The translations under genes were made by a program, and so were the position numbers. This document shows, in pieces, positions 1-12,806 of a DNA stretch of 64,000 nucleotides (its first letter is position 1; each line of letters starts with the position of its first letter). Origin of the DNA: Diadema setosum (Eukaryota > Echinodermata > Echinoidea > Diadematoida > Diadematidae); the NCBI RefSeq assembly GCF_964275005.1, contig NC_092704.1, positions 11,720,871 to 11,784,870 of the forward strand, written 5' to 3'. The notes beneath the pieces are model-generated. The model saw only the letters and a program-made list of their open reading frames with translations. It made no database searches and had not been told where the DNA came from.

Positions 1-76
1 GATGACTTTACATGATGAATTTCTTAAGAAAACTCATTGAATCGTAGAGGAAAAATAAAAAAGAAGAAGGCTTTAC

Positions 77-265
77 CCATTGCTGTAGTCTGAGCTGGAG
101 TAGTAGTAGTAAGACTTGTGGTCTCCTCCATCTTAGTAGTACCCATTGGAGTTGTTGTGGTAACAGCTGTGGTGGTAGCTTCAGTAAATGTCGTGGGTTT
201 CGACGTGGTGGTAGGTACAGTTGTAGTTGTAACGGTTGTAACTACTGTTGTTTCCATGCCCGTTG
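77..265 (-). CDS. A exon of the next cassette (cut by window edge)
   Basis: 189-bp phase 1-1 Thr-rich exon, same protein as in U1. The intron downstream (1-76) has the usual GTAAAG donor and then leaves the window, so the array continues to the left. The intron just upstream has AAAGCTCAC where U2-U8 have AAACGCTCAC. Confidence 0.86.
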
Positions 266-3200
266 CTGATGTATAAAACAAAAGTACATCGGAAATCCAA
301 GATGAAAAGCTCACAGTTCTATTACAATTTAAATTCAATTCATTGATTTCATAAAAGCAATACAGCCAATATTGACAATAATTAACAATGCAGAATGTGT
401 AGCGTGATTCTTTTTATTTATTTATTTTTTTTTTTTTTTTGCTGGAAGTTGAGAGCACTGTAAATCGCAAGAGAAATGAGTGAAAAATGTATAGACATAA
501 CTTTACCAAATCAATAACCTGCAAAGTATCTTTTTGTGATCACACAAAATTCCAAAGTTGATATCCTGTTGCAATATATCAGCAGCTAGTGGTTAAATTT
601 AGTTGGAGAAATGAATAGATAACATACAAGAACAAAAGAGATGAATGAGGACTTCTTCAGCGAAGAAAGAAATGAAATTACCCGTTTCAATACACCCTCT
701 GAATGTCACCGTCAATTCCGAATCTGCCACGTTGTAGTCGTCAGGAAGGGTGATTTCGAAATAAACTTCATTCAAACCAGTCAAGGGTTCAAGCTCGTAC
801 ATTCCTGAAGTCTGATCGTCTCTGGGTTCAGCTGTAAAGTTGCGTTCAACCTCCCCATCGCTGGACGAGAGGACACCAATTGTAACGCTATCGGGAGGTG
901 AACCATTGGTTGTGCTTATGCTGACAGCTGATATCTTAATCGTCAGGTCTGAGGTGTCATCGACTGATTTGACAGTGACCTTCACTGTCCTCTCTGAAGT
1001 AGGTTCACTCCAAAGGTTGGTTTTATTGTTGTCAATCAAAACTTCCAATTTAGTATCAAGATCCACGCCATCCAGTGGTTTTCTGCAAGCAGCTGGTAAA
1101 TAAAAGAAATGTCTTGGGTGTAGACGGGCGTGACGACGAATTTGTAGGGTACAGTATTGTTAAGTGAACAGTAACATGTTAAAGTCATTGAGAGAGATAT
1201 TAACATATGCATTTTAGTCATTCGTTTAGTTAAGCAAACTGGGTTGCTGGATACCATAAAGCAGAATGTAGATGAAGGAAGAGGTTATGCTAACATGAAA
1301 GAGTTGAGTGACCGCCTTCTAGTTTTACATGACATAATTCAGGTTTTACGTCTTCGGACACGAGTCTTGGCAAAATGGAAGTGAGAATTTACCTGGCGTT
1401 GTAGATTCCTGTCGTGCTGTTGTGGTCGATGTAACAGTTGTCTGAGTTGTAGTTGTTGCTTCAGGAGTGGCAGTAGTTTCCTCTACTACTGCTGTTGTTT
1501 GCTCGGTTCCTGGAGCAGTAGTCGTTGTCGCTCGCGTTCGCGTCCTTGTTGTAACTTCTGTGAAAAAGGAGAAAACGTCACACATGTATATTTCACTCAG
1601 TGTTTTTGACGTTGAGAGACTTTTGTTTTTAAAGAGAAGACTTATAGCGAAGAATAGTCGAAACCAGTTTGATCTTAAAGCAATTATCATTTAGTGATAT
1701 CTGATTTTCTTTTTTTACTACATATTAATTCAAAAAAGTTAGAAATACAATGGAGACTTAGACCTACCTGACTGACCCAGAGTTGTCGTTTCTGTAAATG
1801 TTGAGAGAAAGAAAGAAATGAGAACATTCTACTTTTGGATCGAATACAGTCGTATTAGACAGAGTTAAAATATCAAATATGGTCATAAAAGACAAATTAC
1901 GTATATAGTGCTTTCCATGACTTAGATAATGCTCCATTGTTTATAGTTTCTTGATGTTCGGAAATTCCAGATGTAAACTGAAAAACAGTGTCTTCGTTTT
2001 TGATGATGATAAAAAATAAGGTTTTCTCATTAATACAATGGGATTGGGATAGGGAGGATAGGATGACTTTACATGATGAATTTCTTAAGAAAACTCATTG
2101 AATCGTAGAGGAAAAATAAAAAAGAAGAAGGCTTTACCCATTGCTGTAGTCTGAGCTGGAGTAGTAGTAGTAAGACTTGTGGTCTCCTCCATCTTAGTAG
2201 TACCCATTGGAGTTGTTGTGGTAACAGCTGTGGTGGTAGCTTCAGTAAATGTCGTGGGTTTCGACGTGGTGGTAGGTACAGTTGTAGTTGTAACGGTTGT
2301 AACTACTGTTGTTTCCATGCCCGTTGCTGATGTATAAAACAAAAGTACATCGGAAATCCAAGATGAAACGCTCACAGTTCTATTACAATTTAAATTCAAT
2401 TCATTGATTTCATAAAAGCAATACAGCCAATATTGACAATAATTAACAATGCAGAATGTGTAGCGTGATTCTTTTCATTTATTTATTTATTTTTTTTTTT
2501 TTTGCTGGAAGTTGAGAGCACTGTAAATCGCAAGAGAAATGAGTGAAAAATGTATAGACATAACTTTACCAAATCAATAACCTGCAAAGTATCTTTTTGT
2601 GATCACACAAAATTCCAAAGTTGATATCCTGTTGCAATATATCAGCAGCTAGTGGTTAAATTTAGTTGGAGAAATGAATAGATAACATACAAGAACAAAA
2701 GAGATGAATGAGGACTTCTTCAGCGAAGAAAGAAATGAAATTACCCGTTTCAATACACCCTCTGAATGTCACCGTCAATTCCGAATCTGCCACGTTGTAG
2801 TCGTCAGGAAGGGTGATTTCGAAATAAACTTCATTCAAACCAGTCAAGGGTTCAAGCTCGTACATTCCTGAAGTCTGATCGTCTCTGGGTTCAGCTGTAA
2901 AGTTGCGTTCAACCTCCCCATCGCTGGACGAGAGGACACCAATTGTAACGCTATCGGGAGGTGAACCATTGGTTGTGCTTATGCTGACAGCTGATATCTT
3001 AATCGTCAGGTCTGAGGTGTCATCGACTGATTTGACAGTGACCTTCACTGTCCTCTCTGAAGTAGGTTCACTCCAAAGGTTGGTTTTATTGTTGTCAATC
3101 AAAACTTCCAATTTAGTATCAAGATCCACGCCATCCAGTGGTTTTCTGCAAGCAGCTGGTAAATAAAAGAAATGTCTTGGGTGTAGACGGGCGTGACGAC

Positions 3201-6200
3201 GAATTTGTAGGGTACAGTATTGTTAAGTGAACAGTAACATGTTAAAGTCATTGAGAGAGATATTAACATATGCATTTTAGTCATTCGTTTAGTTAAGCAA
3301 ACTGGGTTGCTGGATACCATAAAGCAGAATGTAGATGAAGGAAGAGGTTATGCTAACATGAAAGAGTTGAGTGACCGCCTTCTAGTTTTACATGACATAA
3401 TTCAGGTTTTACGTCTTCGGACACGAGTCTTGGCAAAATGGAAGTGAGAATTTACCTGGCGTTGTAGATTCCTGTCGTGCTGTTGTGGTCGATGTAACAG
3501 TTGTCTGAGTTGTAGTTGTTGCTTCAGGAGTGGCAGTAGTTTCCTCTACTACTGCTGTTGTTTGCTCGGTTCCTGGAGCAGTAGTCGTTGTCGCTCGCGT
3601 TCGCGTCCTTGTTGTAACTTCTGTGAAAAAGGAGAAAACGTCACACATGTATATTTCACTCAGTGTTTTTGACGTTGAGAGACTTTTGTTTTTAAAGAGA
3701 AGACTTATAGCGAAGAATAGTCGAAACCAGTTTGATCTTAAAGCAATTATCATTTAGTGATATCTGATTTTCTTTTTTTACTACATATTAATTCAAAAAA
3801 GTTAGAAATACAATGGAGACTTAGACCTACCTGACTGACCCAGAGTTGTCGTTTCTGTAAATGTTGAGAGAAAGAAAGAAATGAGAACATTCTACTTTTG
3901 GATCGAATACAGTCGTATTAGACAGAGTTAAAATATCAAATATGGTCATAAAAGACAAATTACGTATATAGTGCTTTCCATGACTTAGATAATGCTCCAT
4001 TGTTTATAGTTTCTTGATGTTCGGAAATTCCAGATGTAAACTGAAAAACAGTGTCTTCGTTTTTGATGATGATAAAAAATAAGGTTTTCTCATTAATACA
4101 ATGGGATTGGGATAGGGAGGATAGGATGACTTTACATGATGAATTTCTTAAGAAAACTCATTGAATCGTAGAGGAAAAATAAAAAAGAAGAAGGCTTTAC
4201 CCATTGCTGTAGTCTGAGCTGGAGTAGTAGTAGTAAGACTTGTGGTCTCCTCCATCTTAGTAGTACCCATTGGAGTTGTTGTGGTAACAGCTGTGGTGGT
4301 AGCTTCAGTAAATGTCGTGGGTTTCGACGTGGTGGTAGGTACAGTTGTAGTTGTAACGGTTGTAACTACTGTTGTTTCCATGCCCGTTGCTGATGTATAA
4401 AACAAAAGTACATCGGAAATCCAAGATGAAACGCTCACAGTTCTATTACAATTTAAATTCAATTCATTGATTTCATAAAAGCAATACAGCCAATATTGAC
4501 AATAATTAACAATGCAGAATGTGTAGCGTGATTCTTTTCATTTATTTATTTATTTTTTTTTTTTTGCTGGAAGTTGAGAGCACTGTAAATCGCAAGAGAA
4601 ATGAGTGAAAAATGTATAGACATAACTTTACCAAATCAATAACCTGCAAAGTATCTTTTTGTGATCACACAAAATTCCAAAGTTGATATCCTGTTGCAAT
4701 ATATCAGCAGCTAGTGGTTAAATTTAGTTGGAGAAATGAATAGATAACATACAAGAACAAAAGAGATGAATGAGGACTTCTTCAGCGAAGAAAGAAATGA
4801 AATTACCCGTTTCAATACACCCTCTGAATGTCACCGTCAATTCCGAATCTGCCACGTTGTAGTCGTCAGGAAGGGTGATTTCGAAATAAACTTCATTCAA
4901 ACCAGTCAAGGGTTCAAGCTCGTACATTCCTGAAGTCTGATCGTCTCTGGGTTCAGCTGTAAAGTTGCGTTCAACCTCCCCATCGCTGGACGAGAGGACA
5001 CCAATTGTAACGCTATCGGGAGGTGAACCATTGGTTGTGCTTATGCTGACAGCTGATATCTTAATCGTCAGGTCTGAGGTGTCATCGACTGATTTGACAG
5101 TGACCTTCACTGTCCTCTCTGAAGTAGGTTCACTCCAAAGGTTGGTTTTATTGTTGTCAATCAAAACTTCCAATTTAGTATCAAGATCCACGCCATCCAG
5201 TGGTTTTCTGCAAGCAGCTGGTAAATAAAAGAAATGTCTTGGGTGTAGACGGGCGTGACGACGAATTTGTAGGGTACAGTATTGTTAAGTGAACAGTAAC
5301 ATGTTAAAGTCATTGAGAGAGATATTAACATATGCATTTTAGTCATTCGTTTAGTTAAGCAAACTGGGTTGCTGGATACCATAAAGCAGAATGTAGATGA
5401 AGGAAGAGGTTATGCTAACATGAAAGAGTTGAGTGACCGCCTTCTAGTTTTACATGACATAATTCAGGTTTGACGTCTTCGGACACGAGTCTTGGCAAAA
5501 TGGAAGTGAGAATTTACCTGGCGTTGTAGATTCCTGTCGTGCTGTTGTGGTCGATGTAACAGTTGTCTGAGTTGTAGTTGTTGCTTCAGGAGTGGCAGTA
5601 GTTTCCTCTACTACTGCTGTTGTTTGCTCGGTTCCTGGAGCAGTAGTCGTTGTCGCTCGCGTTCGCGTCCTTGTTGTAACTTCTGTGAAAAAGGAGAAAA
5701 CGTCACACATGTATATTTCACTCAGTGTTTTTGACGTTGAGAGACTTTTGTTTTTAAAGAGAAGACTTATAGCGAAGAATAGTCGAAACCAGTTTGATCT
5801 TAAAGCAATTATCATTTAGTGATATCTGATTTTCTTTTTTTACTACATATTAATTCAAAAAAGTTAGAAATACAATGGAGACTTAGACCTACCTGACTGA
5901 CCCAGAGTTGTCGTTTCTGTAAATGTTGAGAGAAAGAAAGAAATGAGAACATTCTACTTTTGGATCGAATACAGTCGTATTAGACAGAGTTAAAATATCA
6001 AATATGGTCATAAAAGACAAATTACGTATATAGTGCTTTCCATGACTTAGATAATGCTCCATTGTTTATAGTTTCTTGATGTTCGGAAATTCCAGATGTA
6101 AACTGAAAAACAGTGTCTTCGTTTTTGATGATGATAAAAAATAAGGTTTTCTCATTAATACAATGGGATTGGGATAGGGAGGATAGGATGACTTTACATG

Positions 6201-9200
6201 ATGAATTTCTTAAGAAAACTCATTGAATCGTAGAGGAAAAATAAAAAAGAAGAAGGCTTTACCCATTGCTGTAGTCTGAGCTGGAGTAGTAGTAGTAAGA
6301 CTTGTGGTCTCCTCCATCTTAGTAGTACCCATTGGAGTTGTTGTGGTAACAGCTGTGGTGGTAGCTTCAGTAAATGTCGTGGGTTTCGACGTGGTGGTAG
6401 GTACAGTTGTAGTTGTAACGGTTGTAACTACTGTTGTTTCCATGCCCGTTGCTGATGTATAAAACAAAAGTACATCGGAAATCCAAGATGAAACGCTCAC
6501 AGTTCTATTACAATTTAAATTCAATTCATTGATTTCATAAAAGCAATACAGCCAATATTGACAATAATTAACAATGCAGAATGTGTAGCGTGATTCTTTT
6601 TATTTATTTATTATTTTTTTTTTTGCTGGAAGTTGAGAGCACTGTAAAGCGCAAGAGAAATGAGTGAAAAATGTATAGACATAACTTTACCAAATCAATA
6701 ACCTGCCAAGTATCTTTTTGTGATCACACAAAATTCCAAAGTTGATATCCTGTTGCAATATATCAGCAGCTAGTGGTTAAATTTAGTTGGAGAAATGAAT
6801 AGATAACATACAAGAACAAAAGAGATGAATGAGGACTTCTTCAGCGAAGAAAGAAATGAAATTACCCGTTTCAATACACCCTCTGAATGTCACCGTCAAT
6901 TCCGAATCTGCCACGTTGTAGTCGTCAGGAAGGGTGATTTCGAAATAAACTTCATTCAAACCAGTCAAGGGTTCAAGCTCGTACATTCCTGAAGTCTGAT
7001 CGTCTCTGGGTTCAGCTGTAAAGTTGCGTTCAACCTCCCCATCGCTGGACGAGAGGACACCAATTGTAACGCTATCGGGAGGTGAACCATTGGTTGTGCT
7101 TATGCTGACAGCTGATATCTTAATCGTCAGGTCTGAGGTGTCATCGACTGATTTGACAGTGACCTTCACTGTCCTCTCTGAAGTAGGTTCACTCCAAAGG
7201 TTGGTTTTATTGTTGTCAATCAAAACTTCCAATTTAGTATCAAGATCCACGCCATCCAGTGGTTTTCTGCAAGCAGCTGGTAAATAAAAGAAATGTCTTG
7301 GGTGTAGACGGGCGTGACGACGAATTTGTAGGGTACAGTATTGTTAAGTGAACAGTAACATGTTAAAGTCATTGAGAGAGATATTAACATATGCATTTTA
7401 GTCATTCGTTTAGTTAAGCAAACTGGGTTGCTGGATACCATAAAGCAGAATGTAGATGAAGGAAGAGGTTATGCTAACATGAAAGAGTTGAGTGACCGCC
7501 TTCTAGTTTTACATGACATAATTCAGGTTTTACGTCTTCGGACACGAGTCTTGGCAAAATGGAAGTGAGAATTTACCTGGCGTTGTAGATTCCTGTCGTG
7601 CTGTTGTGGTCGATGTAACAGTTGTCTGAGTTGTAGTTGTTGCTTCAGGAGTGGCAGTAGTTTCCTCTACTACTGCTGTTGTTTGCTCGGTTCCTGGAGC
7701 AGTAGTCGTTGTCGCTCGCGTTCGCGTCCTTGTTGTAACTTCTGTGAAAAAGGAGAAAACGTCACACATGTATATTTCACTCAGTGTTTTTGACGTTGAG
7801 AGACTTTTGTTTTTAAAGAGAAGACTTATAGCGAAGAATAGTCGAAACCAGTTTGATCTTAAAGCAATTATCATTTAGTGATATCTGATTTTCTTTTTTT
7901 ACTACATATTAATTCAAAAAAGTTAGAAATACAATGGAGACTTAGACCTACCTGACTGACCCAGAGTTGTCGTTTCTGTAAATGTTGAGAGAAAGAAAGA
8001 AATGAGAACATTCTACTTTTGGATCGAATACAGTCGTATTAGACAGAGTTAAAATATCAAATATGGTCATAAAAGACAAATTACGTATATAGTGCTTTCC
8101 ATGACTTAGATAATGCTCCATTGTTTATAGTTTCTTGATGTTCGGAAATTCCAGATGTAAACTGAAAAACAGTGTCTTCGTTTTTGATGATGATAAAAAA
8201 TAAGGTTTTCTCATTAATACAATGGGATTGGGATAGGGAGGATAGGATGACTTTACATGATGAATTTCTTAAGAAAACTCATTGAATCGTAGAGGAAAAA
8301 TAAAAAAGAAGAAGGCTTTACCCATTGCTGTAGTCTGAGCTGGAGTAGTAGTAGTAAGACTTGTGGTCTCCTCCATCTTAGTAGTACCCATTGGAGTTGT
8401 TGTGGTAACAGCTGTGGTGGTAGCTTCAGTAAATGTCGTGGGTTTCGACGTGGTGGTAGGTACAGTTGTAGTTGTAACGGTTGTAACTACTGTTGTTTCC
8501 ATGCCCGTTGCTGATGTATAAAACAAAAGTACATCGGAAATCCAAGATGAAACGCTCACAGTTCTATTACAATTTAAATTCAATTCATTGATTTCATAAA
8601 AGCAATACAGCCAATATTGACAATAATTAACAATGCAGAATGTGTAGCGTGATTCTTTTTATTTATTTATTTTTTTTTTTTTTGCTGGAAGTTGAGAGCA
8701 CTGTAAAGCGCAAGAGAAATGAGTGAAAAATGTATAGACATAACTTTACCAAATCAATAACCTGCCAAGTATCTTTTTGTGATCACACAAAATTCCAAAG
8801 TTGATATCCTGTTGCAATATATCAGCAGCTAGTGGTTAAATTTAGTTGGAGAAATGAATAGATAACATACAAGAACAAAAGAGATGAATGAGGACTTCTT
8901 CAGCGAAGAAAGAAATGAAATTACCCGTTTCAATACACCCTCTGAATGTCACCGTCAATTCCGAATCTGCCACGTTGTAGTCGTCAGGAAGGGTGATTTC
9001 GAAATAAACTTCATTCAAACCAGTCAAGGGTTCAAGCTCGTACATTCCTGAAGTCTGATCGTCTCTGGGTTCAGCTGTAAAGTTGCGTTCAACCTCCCCA
9101 TCGCTGGACGAGAGGACACCAATTGTAACGCTATCGGGAGGTGAACCATTGGTTGTGCTTATGCTGACAGCTGATATCTTAATCGTCAGGTCTGAGGTGT

Positions 9201-12200
9201 CATCGACTGATTTGACAGTGACCTTCACTGTCCTCTCTGAAGTAGGTTCACTCCAAAGGTTGGTTTTATTGTTGTCAATCAAAACTTCCAATTTAGTATC
9301 AAGATCCACGCCATCCAGTGGTTTTCTGCAAGCAGCTGGTAAATAAAAGAAATGTCTTGGGTGTAGACGGGCGTGACGACGAATTTGTAGGGTACAGTAT
9401 TGTTAAGTGAACAGTAACATGTTAAAGTCATTGAGAGAGATATTAACATATGCATTTTAGTCATTCGTTTAGTTAAGCAAACTGGGTTGCTGGATACCAT
9501 AAAGCAGAATGTAGATGAAGGAAGAGGTTATGCTAACATGAAAGAGTTGAGTGACCGCCTTCTAGTTTTACATGACATAATTCAGGTTTTACGTCTTCGG
9601 ACACGAGTCTTGGCAAAATGGAAGTGAGAATTTACCTGGCGTTGTAGATTCCTGTCGTGCTGTTGTGGTCGATGTAACAGTTGTCTGAGTTGTAGTTGTT
9701 GCTTCAGGAGTGGCAGTAGTTTCCTCTACTACTGCTGTTGTTTGCTCGGTTCCTGGAGCAGTAGTCGTTGTCGCTCGCGTTCGCGTCCTTGTTGTAACTT
9801 CTGTGAAAAAGGAGAAAACGTCACACATGTATCTTTCACTCAGTGTTTTTGACGTTGAGAGACTTTTGTTTTTAAAGAGAAGACTTATAGCGAAGAATAG
9901 TCGAAACCAGTTTGATCTTAAAGCAATTATCATTTAGTGATATCTGATTTTCTTTTTTTACTACATATTAATTCAAAAAAGTTAGAAATACAATGGAGAC
10001 TTAGACCTACCTGACTGACCCAGAGTTGTCGTTTCTGTAAATGTTGAGAGAAAGAAAGAAATGAGAACATTCTACTTTTGGATCGAATACAGTCGTATTA
10101 GACAGAGTTAAAATATCAAATATGGTCATAAAAGACAAATTACGTATATAGTGCTTTCCATGACTTAGATAATGCTCCATTGTTTATAGTTTCTTGATGT
10201 TCGGAAATTCCAGATGTAAACTGAAAAACAGTGTCTTCGTTTTTGATGATGATAAAAAATAAGGTTTTCTCATTAATACAATGGGATTGGGATAGGGAGG
10301 ATAGGATGACTTTACATGATGAATTTCTTAAGAAAACTCATTGAATCGTAGAGGAAAAATAAAAAAGAAGAAGGCTTTACCCATTGCTGTAGTCTGAGCT
10401 GGAGTAGTAGTAGTAAGACTTGTGGTCTCCTCCATCTTAGTAGTACCCATTGGAGTTGTTGTGGTAACAGCTGTGGTGGTAGCTTCAGTAAATGTCGTGG
10501 GTTTCGACGTGGTGGTAGGTACAGTTGTAGTTGTAACGGTTGTAACTACTGTTGTTTCCATGCCCGTTGCTGATGTATAAAACAAAAGTACATCGGAAAT
10601 CCAAGATGAAACGCTCACAGTTCTATTACAATTTAAATTCAATTCATTGATTTCATAAAAGCAATACAGCCAATATTGACAATAATTAACAATGCAGAAT
10701 GTGTAGCGTGATTCTTTTTATTTATTTATTATTATTTTTTTTTTGCTGGAAGTTGAGAGCACTGTAAAGCGCAAGAGAAATGAGTGAAAAATGTATAGAC
10801 ATAACTTTACCAAATCAATAACCTGCCAAGTATCTTTTTGTGATCACACAAAATTCCAAAGTTGATATCCTGTTGCAATATATCAGCAGCTAGTGGTTAA
10901 ATTTAGTTGGAGAAATGAATAGATAACATACAAGAACAAAAGAGATGAATGAGGACTTCTTCAGCGAAGAAAGAAATGAAATTACCCGTTTCAATACACC
11001 CTCTGAATGTCACCGTCAATTCCGAATCTGCCACGTTGTAGTCGTCAGGAAGGGTGATTTCGAAATAAACTTCATTCAAACCAGTCAAGGGTTCAAGCTC
11101 GTACATTCCTGAAGTCTGATCGTCTCTGGGTTCAGCTGTAAAGTTGCGTTCAACCTCCCCATCGCTGGACGAGAGGACACCAATTGTAACGCTATCGGGA
11201 GGTGAACCATTGGTTGTGCTTATGCTGACAGCTGATATCTTAATCGTCAGGTCTGAGGTGTCATCGACTGATTTGACAGTGACCTTCACTGTCCTCTCTG
11301 AAGTAGGTTCACTCCAAAGGTTGGTTTTATTGTTGTCAATCAAAACTTCCAATTTAGTATCAAGATCCACGCCATCCAGTGGTTTTCTGCAAGCAGCTGG
11401 TAAATAAAAGAAATGTCTTGGGTGTAGACGGGCGTGACGACGAATTTGTAGGGTACAGTATTGTTAAGTGAACAGTAACATGTTAAAGTCATTGAGAGAG
11501 ATATTAACATATGCATTTTAGTCATTCGTTTAGTTAAGCAAACTGGGTTGCTGGATACCATAAAGCAGAATGTAGATGAAGGAAGAGGTTATGCTAACAT
11601 GAAAGAGTTGAGTGACCGCCTTCTAGTTTTACATGACATAATTCAGGTTTTACGTCTTCGGACACGAGTCTTGGCAAAATGGAAGTGAGAATTTACCTGG
11701 CGTTGTAGATTCCTGTCGTGCTGTTGTGGTCGATGTAACAGTTGTCTGAGTTGTAGTTGTTGCTTCAGGAGTGGCAGTAGTTTCCTCTACTACTGCTGTT
11801 GTTTGCTCGGTTCCTGGAGCAGTAGTCGTTGTCGCTCGCGTTCGCGTCCTTGTTGTAACTTCTGTGAAAAAGGAGAAAACGTCACACATGTATCTTTCAC
11901 TCAGTGTTTTTGACGTTGAGAGACTTTTGTTTTTAAAGAGAAGACTTATAGCGAAGAATAGTCGAAACCAGTTTGATCTTAAAGCAATTATCATTTAGTG
12001 ATATCTGATTTTCTTTTTTTACTACATATTAATTCAAAAAAGTTAGAAATACAATGGAGACTTAGACCTACCTGACTGACCCAGAGTTGTCGTTTCTGTA
12101 AATGTTGAGAGAAAGAAAGAAATGAGAACATTCTACTTTTGGATCGAATACAGTCGTATTAGACAGAGTTAAAATATCAAATATGGTCATAAAAGACAAA

Positions 12201-12775
12201 TTACGTATATAGTGCTTTCCATGACTTAGATAATGCTCCATTGTTTATTGTTTCTTGATGTTCGGAAATTCCAGATGTAAACTGAAAAACAGTGTCTTCG
12301 TTTTTGATGATGATAAAAAATAAGGTTTTCTCATTAATACAATGGGATTGGGATAGGGAGGATAGGACGACTTTACATGATGAATTTCTTAAGAAAACTC
12401 ATTGAATCGTAGAGGAAAAATAAAAAAGAAGAAGGCTTTACCCATTGCTGTAGTCTGAGCTGGAGTAGTAGTAGTAAGACTTGTGGTCTCCTCCATCTTA
12501 GTAGTACCCATTGGAGTTGTTGTGGTAACAGCTGTGGTGGTAGCTTCAGTAAATGTCGTGGGTTTCGACGTGGTGGTAGGTACAGTTGTAGTTGTAACGG
12601 TTGTAACTACTGTTGTTTCCATGCCCGTTGCTGATGTATAAAACAAAAGTACATCGGAAATCCAAGATGAAACGCTCACAGTTCTATTACAATTTAAATT
12701 CAATTCATTGATTTCATAAAAGCAATACAGCCAATATTGACAATAATTAACAATGCAGAATGTGTAGCGTGATTC

Positions 12776-12806
<31 letters not shown>

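Noticed and set aside
266-338. In-frame extension with Met upstream of the A exon
   Set aside because: Intron sequence beyond the ATACATCAG acceptor. The phase-1 join from D is open and supported by all copies.
840-1103. An 87-codon plus-strand open frame repeated in every cassette
   Set aside because: It lies antisense to the D exon and is kept only because D is conserved. It has no start context, splice logic or family resemblance.
1558-1690. Hydrophobic minus-strand start (MIIALRSNWFRLFFAISLLF) before the B exon, looking like a signal peptide
   Set aside because: It sits in the intron upstream of a good TCACAG acceptor. The same pattern recurs in each cassette, and the spliced frame explains the exon better.
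1467-1694. A 75-codon plus-strand open frame repeated in most cassettes
   Set aside because: Antisense to the Thr-rich B exon plus intron; GT-rich complement of Thr codons gives Val runs. A shadow.
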